The notes under the pieces: generated by a model
Databases searched by the model: none
Told to the model about the DNA's origin: nothing
What the model saw: the letters and a program-made list of their open reading frames with translations, nothing else
Program-made: the position numbers and the translations under genes
Shown: piece by piece, positions 52,110 to 62,016 of the stretch
Numbering within the stretch: position 1 is the stretch's first letter
Layout of the letters: every line of letters starts with the position of its first letter
NCBI GenBank assembly: GCA_945910005.1
Contig: CAMDTW010000562.1
Coordinates: 17,501 to 81,500 of the forward strand
Source: Isoperla grammatica
Lineage: Eukaryota > Arthropoda > Insecta > Plecoptera > Perlodidae
Length of the DNA stretch: 64,000 nucleotides
Direction of reading: 5' to 3'

Positions 52110-55037
52110 GCTACATGCATGTTGAGTACATTAGCCATGTGACGTGGTGATGACGCGAGCTAGCCGATCAAGTGTATTGCCTGACTATCTTAAGCTACAT
52201 GCATGTTGAGTACATAAGCCATGTGACGTGGTATGACGCGAGCTAGCCGATCAAGTGTATTGCCTGACTATCTTAAGCTACATGCATGTTGAGTCCATTA
52301 GCCATGTGACGTGGTGATGACGCGAGCTAGCCGATCAAGTGTATTGCCTGACTATCTAAAGCTACATGCATGTTGAGTCCATTAGCCATATGACGTGGTG
52401 ATGACGCGAGCTAGCCGATCAAGTGTATTGCCTGACTATCTAAAGCTACATGCATGTTGAGTCCATTAGCCTTGTGACGTGGTGATGACGCGAGCTAGCC
52501 GATCAAGTGTATTGCCTGACTATCGTAAGCTACATGCATGTTGAGTCCATTAGCCTTGTGACGTGGTGATGACGCGAGCTAGCCGATCAAGTGTATTGCC
52601 TGACTATCTAAAGCTACATGCATGTTGAGTCCATTAGCCATATGACGTGGTGATGACGCGAGCTAGCCGATCAAGTGTATTGCCTGACTATCTAAAGCTA
52701 CATGCATGTTGAGTCCATTAGCCTTGTGACGTGGTGATGACGCGAGCTAGCCGATCAAGTGTATTGCCTGACTATCGTAAGCTACATGCATGTTGAGTCC
52801 ATTAGCCTTGTGACGTGGTGATGACGCGAGCTAGCCGATCAAGTGTATTGCCTGACTATCGTAAGCTACATGCATGTTGAGTCCATTAGCCATGTGACGT
52901 GGTAATGACGCGAGCTAGCCGATCAAGTGTATTGCCTGACTATCGTAAGCTACATACATGTTGAGTACATTAGCCATGTGACGTGGTGATGACGCGAGCT
53001 AGCCGATCAAGTGTATTGCCTGACTATCTAAAGCTACATGCATGTTGAGTACATTAGCCATGTGACGTGGTGATGACGCGAGCTAGCCGATCAAGTGTAT
53101 TGCCTGACTATCTAAAGCTACATGCATGTTGAGTACATTAGCCATGTGACGTGGTGATGACGCGAGCTAGCCGATCAAGTGTATTGCCTGACTATCTAAA
53201 GCTACATGCATGTTGAGTACATTAGCCATGTGACGTGGTATGACGCGAGCTAGCCGATCAAGTGTATTGCCTGACTATCGTAAGCTACATGCATGTTGAG
53301 TACATTAGCCATGTGACGTGGTGATGACGCGAGCTAGCCCATCAAGTGTATTGCCTGACTATCTAAAGCTACATGCATGTTGAGTACATTAGCCATGTGA
53401 CGTGGTATGACGCGAGCTAGCCGATCAAGTGTATTGCCTGACTATCGTAAGCTACATGCATGTTGAGTACATTAGCCATGTGACGTGGTATGACGCGAGC
53501 TAGCCGATCAAGTGTATTGCCTGACTATCGTAAGCTACATGCATGTTGAGTACATTAGCCATGTGACGTGGTGATGACGCGAGCTAGCCGATCAAGTGTA
53601 TTGCCTGACTATCTTAAGCTACATGCATGTTGAGTACATAAGCCATGTGACGTGGTATGACGCGAGCTAGCCGATCAAGTGTATTGCCTGACTATCTTAA
53701 GCTACATGCATGTTGAGTCCATTAGCCATGTGACGTGGTGATGACGCGAGCTAGCCGATCAAGTGTATTGCCTGACTATCTAAAGCTACATGCATGTTGA
53801 GTCCATTAGCCATATGACGTGGTGATGACGCGAGCTAGCCGATCAAGTGTATTGCCTGACTATCTAAAGCTACATGCATGTTGAGTCCATTAGCCTTGTG
53901 ACGTGGTGATGACGCGAGCTAGCCGATCAAGTGTATTGCCTGACTATCGTAAGCTACATGCATGTTGAGTCCATTAGCCTTGTGACGTGGTGATGACGCG
54001 AGCTAGCCGATCAAGTGTATTGCCTGACTATCTAAAGCTACATGCATGTTGAGTCCATTAGCCATATGACGTGGTGATGACGCGAGCTAGCCGATCAAGT
54101 GTATTGCCTGACTATCTAAAGCTACATGCATGTTGAGTCCATTAGCCTTGTGACGTGGTGATGACGCGAGCTAGCCGATCAAGTGTATTGCCTGACTATC
54201 GTAAGCTACATGCATGTTGAGTCCATTAGCCTTGTGACGTGGTGATGACGCGAGCTAGCCGATCAAGTGTATTGCCTGACTATCGTAAGCTACATGCATG
54301 TTGAGTCCATTAGCCATGTGACGTGGTAATGACGCGAGCTAGCCGATCAAGTGTATTGCCTGACTATCGTAAGCTACATACATGTTGAGTACATTAGCCA
54401 TGTGACGTGGTGATGACGCGAGCTAGCCGATCAAGTGTATTGCCTGACTATCTAAAGCTACATGCATGTTGAGTACATTAGCCATGTGACGTGGTGATGA
54501 CGCGAGCTAGCCGATCAAGTGTATTGCCTGACTATCTAAAGCTACATGCATGTTGAGTACATTAGCCATGTGACGTGGTGATGACGCGAGCTAGCCGATC
54601 AAGTGTATTGCCTGACTATCTAAAGCTACATGCATGTTGAGTACATTAGCCATGTGACGTGGTATGACGCGAGCTAGCCGATCAAGTGTATTGCCTGACT
54701 ATCGTAAGCTACATGCATGTTGAGTACATTAGCCATGTGACGTGGTGATGACGCGAGCTAGCCCATCAAGTGTATTGCCTGACTATCTAAAGCTACATGC
54801 ATGTTGAGTACATTAGCCATGTGACGTGGTATGACGCGAGCTAGCCGATCAAGTGTATTGCCTGACTATCGTAAGCTACATGCATGTTGAGTACATTAGC
54901 CATGTGACGTGGTATGACGCGAGCTAGCCGATCAAGTGTATTGCCTGACTATCGTAAGCTACATGCATGTTGAGTACATTAGCCATGTGACGTGGTGATG
55001 ACGCGAGCTAGCCGATCAAGTGTATTGCCTGACAATC
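52110..55037. repeat. 1,424-bp (17-mer) higher-order repeat at the right edge of the array
   Basis: Markers repeat at exactly 1,424 bp: TACATAAGCC 52,211 and 53,635; CCATATGAC 52,386 and 53,810; GGTAATGACG 52,901 and 54,325; TACATACATG 52,951 and 54,375. 1,424 bp equals 17 monomers of which four are the 83-bp form. The second copy runs to the array boundary. Confidence 0.88.
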
Positions 55038-55173
55038 CGACGGCGCTCTAATTTGCTGCATGGCCAAGACAATGAATGGTTGCTTCCAGATTATTATGAT
55101 TTCAGTTTTTTTTTTTTTAAACAATGTTCAATAATCTTGCAAAATTTCTTAATCTACTTACGATTTTAAGAAG
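55038..55173. other. Unique spacer between two tandem arrays
   Basis: Short non-repetitive AT-rich segment with a poly-T run at about 55,106-55,118; no gene. Confidence 0.6.
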
Positions 55174-56848
55174 CGAAGGTGAAGTTGAAGGCGAAGCACG
55201 CACCTGCTTGACGGAAACAGTACGGGAAGCTGACGGCGAAGCACGCACCCGCTCGACGGAAACAGTACGGGAAGCTGAAGGCGAAGCACGCACCTGCTTG
55301 ACGGAAACAGTGCGGGAAGCTGAAGGCGAAGCACGCACCTGCTTGACGGAAACAGTACGGGAAGTTAAGGCGAAGCACGCACCTGCTCGACTGAAACAGT
55401 ACGGGAAGCTGAAGGCAAAGCACGCACCTGCTTGACGGAAACTGTGCGGGAAGCTGAAGGCGAAGCACGCACCTGCTTGACGGAAACAGTGCGGGAAGCT
55501 GAAGGCGAAGCACGCACCTGCTTGACGGAAACAGTACGGGATGCTGAAGGCGAAGCACGCATCTGCTTGACGGAAACAGTGCGGGAAGCTGAAGGCGAAG
55601 CACGCACCTGCTTGACGGAAACAGTACGGGAAGCTGAAGGCAAAGCACGCACCTGATTGACGGAAACAGTGCGGGAAGTTGAAGGCGAGGCACGCACCTG
55701 CTTTACGGAAACAGTACGGGAAGCTGAAGGCGAAGCACGCACCCGCTGACCGGAAACAGTAGGGGAAGTTTAAGGCGAAGCACGCACCTGCTTGACGGAA
55801 ACAGTGCGGGAAGTTAAGGCGAAGCATGCACCTGCTTGACGGAAACAGTACGGGAAGTTGAAGGCGAAGCACGCACCTGCTTGATGGAAACAGTACGGGA
55901 AGTTGAAGGCGAAGCACGCACTAGCTTGACGGAAACAGTACGGGAAGTTGAAGGCGAAGCACGCACCTGCTTGACGGAAACAGTACGGGAAGTTGAAGGC
56001 GAAGTACGCACCTGCTTGACGGAAACAGGACGAGAAGTTGAAGCCAAAGCACGCACCTGCTTGACGTACACAGTAGGAGAAGTTGAAGGCAAAGCACGCA
56101 CCTGCTTGACGTACACAGTACGGGAAGTTTAAGGCGAATCACGCCCCAGCTTGACGGAAACAGTAGGAAAAGTTTAAGGCGAAGCACGCACCTGCTTGAC
56201 GGAAACAGTAGGGGAAGTTTAAGGCGAAGTACGCACCTGCTTGACGGAAACAGTAGGGGAAGTTGAAGGCGAAGCACGCACCTGCTTGACGGAAACAGCA
56301 CGGGAAGTTGAAGCCAAAGCACGCACCTGCTTGATGGAAACAGTAGGGGAAGTTTAAGGCGAAGCACGCACCTGCTTGACGGAAACAGTACGGGAAGTTT
56401 AAGGCGAATCACGCCCCAGCTTGACGGAAACAGTAGGGGAAGTTTAAGGGGAAGCACACACCTGCTTGACGGAAACAGTAGGGGAAGTTTAAGGCGAAGC
56501 ACGCACCTGCTTGACGGAAACAGTAGGGGAAGTTTAAGGCGAAGCACGCACCTGCTTGACTGAAACAGTAGGGGAAGTTTAAGGCGAAGCACGCACCTGC
56601 TTGACGGAAACAGTAGGGGAAGTTTAAGGCGAAGCACGCACCTGCTTGACGGAAACAGTACGGGAAACTGAAGGCGAAGCACGCACCTGATTGACGGAAA
56701 CAGTACGGGAAGTTGAAGGCGAAGCACGCACCTGATTGACGAAAACAGTGCGGGAAGCTTAAGGCGAAGCACGCACCTGCTTGACGGAAACAGTACGGGA
56801 AGTTGAAGGCGAAGTATGCCACCTGATTGGCGGAAACAGTGCGTCGCT
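55174..56848. repeat. 45-bp minisatellite, about 37 copies
   Basis: The unit reads CACGCACCTGCTTGACGGAA, ACAGTACGGGAAGCTGAAGG, CGAAG. ACGGAAACAG recurs at 55,301 and 55,346. Because 45 is a multiple of three, long repetitive frames (up to 315 codons, minus strand, 56,868-55,921) appear in several frames on both strands. 44-bp units (GAAGTTAAGGCG at 55,364 and 55,813) break each frame, and TTTAAGG variants introduce plus-strand stops. Left-half units mostly read GAAGCTGAAGG; right-half units read GTAGGGGAAGTTTAAGG, so the array expanded from two monomer lineages. No signal peptide, splice context or unbroken single frame across the array supports a protein, although a 15-residue-repeat protein on the minus strand cannot be fully excluded. 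Confidence 0.93.
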
Positions 56849-57386
56849 CCCGGTACTCGAAGTGTCATGGTTTAGTTACTTTTAAAATGTAGCTTTTAAT
56901 TTACATTTTGACCGTACTGCTTTGCAAATAGAATTATTAAACAACTTACTAATTAAACTCTTTATTTCAGTACAACAACCGATCGAAATGTATTTGAATG
57001 AAAATGAAAAGTTGTATTCGTGTGCAAGCGATTGGTTCTAATCACATGGGAACTTTTATAACTATTGGGATACAACTTTTTTACAATTCTTTATTCCGAA
57101 TGAGTTTTTGTATAGCTTCATTACTAATGTACATATTAATTAGGGTAGGGCAGATTGTCTAAGGAGGTTTGGATGAAAATAAATATTGTACTCAAATTAT
57201 ATAAAATCTTGTACGCTTTGACTTGCGATGTCATAACGTAAACAAAGCTTGCTACGTTTTTGTAAGTCAATAAATCAATTAAATTGCTGTAAGTTTTTGA
57301 ATTGTGACTCTCATAATACAGTCACTATACGATTTTCGCCGTGTTCTTAAACATCAACAAGAATGTACATTATACAGCCACGGAGT
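56849..57386. other. AT-rich intergenic DNA, nothing identified
   Basis: No ORF of note, repeat or RNA signal seen. Confidence 0.55.
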
Positions 57387-57399
57387 ATATCAACCTACT
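57387..57399. repeat. Left target-site duplication of 5S-derived SINE
   Basis: ATATCAACCTACT here matches ATATCAATCTACT at 57,814-57,826, with one mismatch. Confidence 0.65.
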
Positions 57400-57813
57400 A
57401 GCCAACGGTTTAGTCGAGGTCGCTTAGCCGGTTCCCATACGAACACCGACGTTAAGCACCCTCGGGCTAGGTTAGGAGGCGGATGGGTGACCACTCGCCT
57501 CTGAAACACTATAGTTACCGTTGGTTAGAGCAGATTGGAGGGTTCGAAAGCTTGTGTAACAGCTTCGTTCTTCTCGTCAACCGCTCGGCAGTCCAGGTTA
57601 GTGGAGGAACCTATATGACTGGTCAAAGTTACACCGTTCTTTCGGATGGGACGTAAAGCCGATGATTCCCTTGGTTCTTTTCGACAGGAGTAGGCTACGT
57701 GCCGGTGCCAGGCTGTCCCTCCTCCCTTCCTCATTATCATTCATCAATCATCACTCATCAGGCTAAAGAGGGCATTGTACCCTACACTGGCCTTAATTAC
57801 AATAAAATAAATA
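57400..57813 (+). mobile_element. 5S rRNA-derived SINE (SINE3-like)
   Basis: About 414 bp: a 5S-like head (57,401-57,526), a body of about 250 bp and an A/T-rich tail (AATAAAATAAATAA). It is bounded by a 13-bp direct repeat with one mismatch (57,387-57,399 and 57,814-57,826). The body contains TTTCGGATGGGACGTAAAGC at about 57,639 and a TCAT-rich stretch near 57,731-57,762. The head keeps the internal RNA polymerase III control region of 5S genes, which would allow transcription; mobilisation would rely on a partner LINE. A 5S head plus an unrelated body plus a target duplication argues against a plain 5S pseudogene. The body family is not one I can name. Confidence 0.8.
57401..57526 (+). pseudogene. 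5S rRNA-like head of the SINE
   Basis: It starts GCCAACGG and ends CCGTTGGT, which pair as the 5S terminal helix I. The core GAACACCGACGTTAAGCACC then CTCGGGCTAGGTTAG, and the C-box GGATGGGTGACC (57,481-57,492), closely match eukaryotic 5S rRNA. Length is about 126 nt against about 120 for 5S. Loop regions deviate, so it is not a functional rRNA gene. Confidence 0.85.
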
Positions 57814-57826
57814 ATATCAATCTACT

Positions 57827-58255
57827 GACCAATGTGGATTTTCTTGTGCTGATTACCCCTTCTCAATAGTTCTTTAAACTATTGTTCTCAAAATAGGTTA
57901 TTGAAGGTTATACTATGTATGAGATCCAATATTGATCAAGAAGAAAATAAAACTAATTACGAGCATTTCGCGCAGCTAGCCGGACAAACATAATATAGAC
58001 TCAATGGACCTCCCCGACATTGCGCTGTGTCGGCAAACAAGACGCAGCCGTGTCACACATCACACACGTCACGTTCACCCGCGTTCAAATAATTGCTCAA
58101 GACTTCTCTCCTTCGTTTGTTGGACTCCACCTTAAGTAATTGGAGACGGGTGCGATTTTTAAGACACGGCTATTGGAGTTGCTATCCGAACATTCAGGAA
58201 AATGAATGTAATGATGATCAGGGAATATCTACTCATAATACACATCACCACCAAT
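57827..58255. other. Intergenic DNA, nothing identified
   Basis: No gene. Mildly GC-richer around 58,015-58,090, with several CACACGTCACG-like words. Confidence 0.5.
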
Positions 58256-58600
58256 AGAGGTGGCTCAGCGGTAACAAGCAGAGCTCTAGTTCTGGGGGTC
58301 ACCAGTTCGATTCCGGCCATCGGCAATCCTGACTGAAGTTTTTGCCCAGAGGTTTTTCTCGGTCACAACAAGTCCTATACTTTCATTATATAATAGCCCT
58401 CGAACATTCATTCTCAACTATCCAAACACCCCTAAGAAAGGGTGCACATCAGGTAAAGCTGGTGTGAACCAACAACTCATAATGGGAATGCTGGGTAACA
58501 AGTCCTATATATAATAGCCCTCGGACATTAATTCTCAACTATCCAAACACCCCTAAGAAAGGGTGCACATCAGGTAAAGCTGGTGTGAACCCTACAGCAC
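58256..58600 (+). mobile_element. tRNA-derived SINE with internally duplicated body
   Basis: A perfect pol III A-box TGGCTCAGCGG (58,261-58,271) and a B-box AGTTCGATTCC (58,304-58,314) lie 32 bp apart, as in tRNA-derived SINE heads. The sequence between them does not fold into a proper anticodon arm, so this is not a functional tRNA. The body segment starting ACAAGTCCTATA, passing TAATAGCCCTCG, CTCAACTATCCAAACACCCC and GGGTGCACATCAGGTAAAGC, and ending TGGTGTGAACC, occurs twice in tandem (about 58,368-58,471 and 58,498-58,591). The copies differ by a 9-bp indel and a few substitutions. The duplication probably arose by slippage or by insertion of one copy next to another. Confidence 0.78.
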
Positions 58601-58976
58601 TGATTCTTATGAACAAGTATTATTCTATACATACATTGATACCATATTAAAGTTATTTTTCTTACGTTGGCATCATATTATTATTTATATTAATTTATTA
58701 AACTGTATAATATAGTAACTTGTATTATTTTTGAGAAAAATATTTGTTTCTTGAAAACAGTAAAATATAAATTAAAATTGAATTGGTTTTCATTCAGCTC
58801 TCACAGTATGAAGTATGATATTCAATTATATTCATGAACTGCTCAAGTAAAAATTAATAAAATTAATTCCATATTTTGGACTACATTTCCTATATATTAA
58901 GATTAATCCAGCTTTATGGATTATGTATGCAGATATGTAGATGTCAGATGTAATTCAAGTATGCCCCGACAGTTAA
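58601..58976. other. AT-rich intergenic DNA, nothing identified
   Basis: No gene, repeat or RNA signal supported. Confidence 0.55.
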
Positions 58977-58991
58977 GGGGGGGGGGGGGGG
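58977..58991 (+). repeat. Poly-G tract (15 G)
   Basis: Uninterrupted run of G on the plus strand, followed by a (TA)n run. Confidence 0.95.
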
Positions 58992-59008
58992 TTATATATA
59001 TATTTATA

Positions 59009-59076
59009 GAGGTCTGTGATGGAAAGAGCACCGGCACGTAGAGCTGGAAGACCTGAGTTCGATCTCCAGTGGGGGT
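59009..59076 (+). mobile_element. tRNA-like unit 1 of cluster
   Basis: GGAAAGAGCACCGGCACGTA, then GAGCTGGAAGACC, then a degenerate B-box GAGTTCGATCTCC (59,055-59,067). It resembles the 3' two thirds of a tRNA with a GGCACGTAGAGCTGGAAGACC anticodon-arm region. The A-box is weak. Confidence 0.5.
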
Positions 59077-59167
59077 AAACGTTTACTACATGACAATACG
59101 ATTTTTGAAGCTAAATCCAGCTTTATGGATAGTGTATGAAGAGATAGTAATTGTAATTAAAGTTTTC

Positions 59168-59230
59168 TGGGGGTCGAAATCGGATCCTCCGGCTCTGTAC
59201 CGTACCGGTGCTTTTGCCAGGGCCGCGTGA
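59168..59230 (-). mobile_element. tRNA-like unit 2 of cluster (inverted)
   Basis: On the minus strand: AAAAGCACCGGTACGGTACA, GAGCCGGAGGATCCG, ATTTCGACCCCC. It aligns with units 1 and 3 at the CACCGG(C/T)ACG core and the B-box position, but is more diverged. Confidence 0.42.
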
Positions 59231-59289
59231 TTACCATAAAACATGAGGTCCTACAGCACAAAATGATAGCGGAAATGCAGTCTACTGTT

Positions 59290-59372
59290 AGTACGGCCAG
59301 GCGTCAACAACTGCCAAGAGTACCGGTACGTAGAGCTGGAAGATCTGGGTTCGATTCCCAGTCGAGGCAATC
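59290..59372 (+). mobile_element. tRNA-like unit 3 of cluster
   Basis: GAGTACCGGTACGTAGAGCT, GGAAGATCTGG, then an exact B-box GGTTCGATTCCC (59,348-59,359), followed by AGTCGAGGCAATC. Closely related to unit 1. Confidence 0.55.
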
Positions 59373-59532
59373 TTTTAGTACAATTGCTATGTATCTTCAT
59401 ATATATATATATAATATAAGCATAGATATTAGTTGAGTAAGAAAGCTATTTGACCTTAACAATATATATCAATACTCACATTGATTTCAATATTCATATA
59501 TTATGATGGTATATAAGAGAGAATGTAAAGAA

Positions 59533-59570
59533 CCGACCCCGCTAGGAATTGACCCGGATCTCCTAATAAT
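59533..59570 (-). mobile_element. tRNA-like unit 4 of cluster (inverted)
   Basis: On the minus strand GGAGATCCGGGTCAATTCCT then AGCGGGGTCGG. It is nearly the reverse complement of the neighbouring unit 5 B-box region, so units 4 and 5 form an inverted pair. Confidence 0.48.
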
Positions 59571-59581
59571 AACCCTCGTCC

Positions 59582-59622
59582 GACAAGTGGGAGACCTGGG
59601 TTTGATTCCCAGCGGGGTGATT
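59582..59622 (+). mobile_element. tRNA-like unit 5 of cluster
   Basis: GTGGGAGACCTGGGTTTGAT then TCCCAGCGGGGTGA. B-box GGTTTGATTCCC at 59,599-59,610, preceding a T-rich stretch that could serve as a pol III terminator (TTTTTT at about 59,623). Confidence 0.52.
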
Positions 59623-59639
59623 TTTTATGTCTTATATTC

Positions 59640-61169
59640 CATCATAATAGCCTCATAGTGGCTTACTGTAAAAACCGTATTTTATATGTATTGTATTGTG
59701 AATGATGTTACAGCTAGTTAATTAATGCAATGAATGTGTTTGTCTTGAGGTTTAACGTGGCGTGACTCAGTTTTTCTTTTGTCAAGTCAAGGACTACTAT
59801 GGTTAAACCGATCTGGTTTATTTTCGTATTCATGAAGGTTATCTCTCTCGGCAATTTTGCTCCCTAATCGATTTACTCATACGAAATGGAATGCTGTTGG
59901 GACTTATGCAACTTATTATGTAAATTAATCAAAAGGTGTGAATATGACTTAATGTCATTTGTCGTGTGTAAGCACCGTACACATAAATCTCATTTTCCGA
60001 ACAAGTCAATCGTTAACTTGGTTACCTGGTTTGCATGAGGAAAAAATAAGACCAACATCTAATATTCTTAGGGAATGGCGGCTACTTCAGACAAACTCGT
60101 ATAAGTGTAATCTCTTACAGAAGCTTTAGGTAGGAATTATGCTCAATTCTTTCTTTAATGCCAAACTTAAAAGGCTATTTTAATCTCTACTCAAGTCTTG
60201 TGAGGTCCATCATGTTATCCTTTATTTTTACCTCGAATAACTCCTGGCTAAACATCGGAATTTGTATTTGAATACATGTCTTATCACGTAACAACAATCT
60301 CCAACATAACTTTTCTAGGTAAGGTCCAGCGATGTGTTTTCAACATTCACACCAAGTAATGTGTTCCTTGGATCTTGTCAATCTTCAAGAGAATCTCTGC
60401 TAGTTTTATGGCTTATGATGTCCTCTCATAATGTGCTCAGTCTCACAGAAGCTGACCGGCTCCAGCCATGTTTCAGGAAGGAGCCTCCACTGATGGTTCG
60501 TCTGTCATCCCGTCATTAGTCAAAGATTATGTTCAAGTAATATTTCATCTCCATCGCTCTGCTAGAGTGAAGCTCCATGCTATTGAGCACCGTCCATCAT
60601 CTTGGGAGTCCAAGTCCAGCCACAACAACTGTGATCCGCTTAGAATTCTGAGCGAGGATGACGGACAGACCCCGAGTGGGAGCCACATGGAACAATCGAA
60701 AGTAATGTCTTAGAGATAAACATATGTTAAAACTCAAATTGAACCAAAGCATAACAATAGGTATACAAGAATCGGCGATTCACTAAATGCAAGTTTTTCT
60801 TACAAGACGAAGTTTTTCTTACTATGGCGCATCACTCTTTTTCTTCAAGCTTAATTTCATCAAATATTTTTATTCAAAATTTAATTTTTTTAACTCCTAA
60901 CCTCCAAAGCAGGCAAGAAACTAAAAAAATCATATCAATGCCCATCATGAGGAATTATGATGCATAAGTGTAAGAAGTTCCTATGCCCCAAAGAGAAAGA
61001 AGGAAAAATATTCACGAAATCTTTTAAATTTGATTTAGTCAAGTTGCTAAAACAATTATTTTATTATGAGAATTATGGGGAGTGATCACCCATGTTGCAG
61101 TAACAACCGAATTAAAACATAACTTATAACTTGTGGTGGCATCCACTGACCACGTGTGCGTGTGTGTGA
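59640..61169. other. AT-rich intergenic DNA, nothing identified
   Basis: Short open frames at 60,334-60,713 lack codon bias, domains or splice support. No repeat family was recognised. Confidence 0.5.
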
Positions 61170-61182
61170 GGGGGGGGGGGGG
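61170..61182 (+). repeat. Poly-G tract (13 G) after a (TG)n run
   Basis: GTGTGCGTGTGTGTGA leads directly into an uninterrupted G-run. Confidence 0.95.
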
Positions 61183-62016
61183 TCGCCTCCGGGCCACTTT
61201 GTATCCTCCCCATGGGGCCCAGTTTATTAGATTAGTTCAATCCATTATCCGAATGCAATCTCGTTGCCTCGCGTTTGATTCGATGCGTGATTGTGGTGAG
61301 TGCGCCGTGGTCTCGTCTGACAACAAACTGCTGGCGATCCAGGGTCCACGTCAATCGTACACGTGTCACGCGTCGTAATCTTGAGTGTTTAACAAGGACT
61401 TCGTTATTAATAATCGAAACTGTAAAAAAAGGATCAATAAAGGTTTCAAAATCCGGTCTTTATGGAAGAACGATCAAACTCCAATGCATTGTGGGGTAAA
61501 ACAACCAAAATCGGCTTGGAAGTCTCGGCAGGCTTTTAGTTGTATACATTTAGTTGAATACATTTATTAATAAGTAGTTAAGTTTGAATTTTGAATAACT
61601 GGACCTATAAACTAACAGCTGATATTATCATAACATTCATCAACGCAGATGTTATTTATTCAATATTTTAAGTGTTTGGTGACTTCAATAAGATGAGTCG
61701 TGATTAATCGGAGTTCGATCGGAGCTGAATAGTTAGTTCAAACGAAATGGAAAGGGCTTCAAAGAAAACATCAACAAAATGTGCAGAATGCGAGAAGCCA
61801 CGAGAAACGAAAAACTCAAAGATTGCAAACACAAACAATTGAAACGTTTTGATGCTGTTTCGGAAGCAGAATGAATATGCAAAACAAGTTTTTAGAATCA
61901 TTCAATTATTTGCCAATATATAAGTTTTTCATTCAATTATTATTACTGTTAGTATACATAATACATATTATACATAATAATATATAATAATTATTATTAT
62001 ATCTCTCCTGACATGC
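61183..62016. other. AT-rich intergenic DNA, nothing identified
   Basis: No supported gene. Around 61,921-62,000 there is simple AT-rich sequence (TATAATAATTATTATTAT). Confidence 0.5.

Larger units (their letters stand above)
22507..55037. repeat. 84-bp satellite array, right segment (about 387 copies)
   Basis: This continues the array left of the R1 insertion with the same monomer and orientation throughout. It ends abruptly after TGCCTGAC at about 55,033-55,037, where AATCCGACGG replaces TATCGTAAG. Additional variants seen here are AGCTATACATG (86-bp unit at 33,391, 39,434 and 44,391), CATAAGCC, GAGTTCATT, GCCCATC, GCCAATC, AAGTTTATT, GTATATCCTG, CTTACTATC, CCATATGAC and GGTAATGACG. These variants are clustered rather than random, which reveals nested higher-order repeats listed separately. 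No monomer is inverted. Confidence 0.98.

Noticed and set aside
13171..55037. Regular repeats resembling a CRISPR array
   Set aside because: There are no unique spacers; the whole 84-bp unit repeats, and the context is eukaryotic.
13171..55037. CENP-B box or arthropod telomeric TTAGG array
   Set aside because: Neither the CENP-B box core nor tandem TTAGG/CCTAA was seen in the monomers or flanks, so centromere identity rests on architecture only.
57401..57526. Functional 5S rRNA gene
   Set aside because: Loops deviate, there is no clean pol III terminator at the end of the 5S part, and the unit continues into a SINE body with a TSD.
57960..58015. Distant relic of the 84-bp satellite (GCAGCTAGCCGGACAA and ACTCAATGGAC)
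   Set aside because: The two short matches are in inconsistent orientation relative to the monomer and too short to separate from chance.
58256..58330. Functional tRNA gene
   Set aside because: A- and B-boxes are good, but no proper anticodon stem or acceptor stem forms; SINE head preferred.
60334..60713. Possible small genes of 61 and 81 codons
   Set aside because: Overlapping short frames with no domain, initiation context or repeat relation; consistent with chance.
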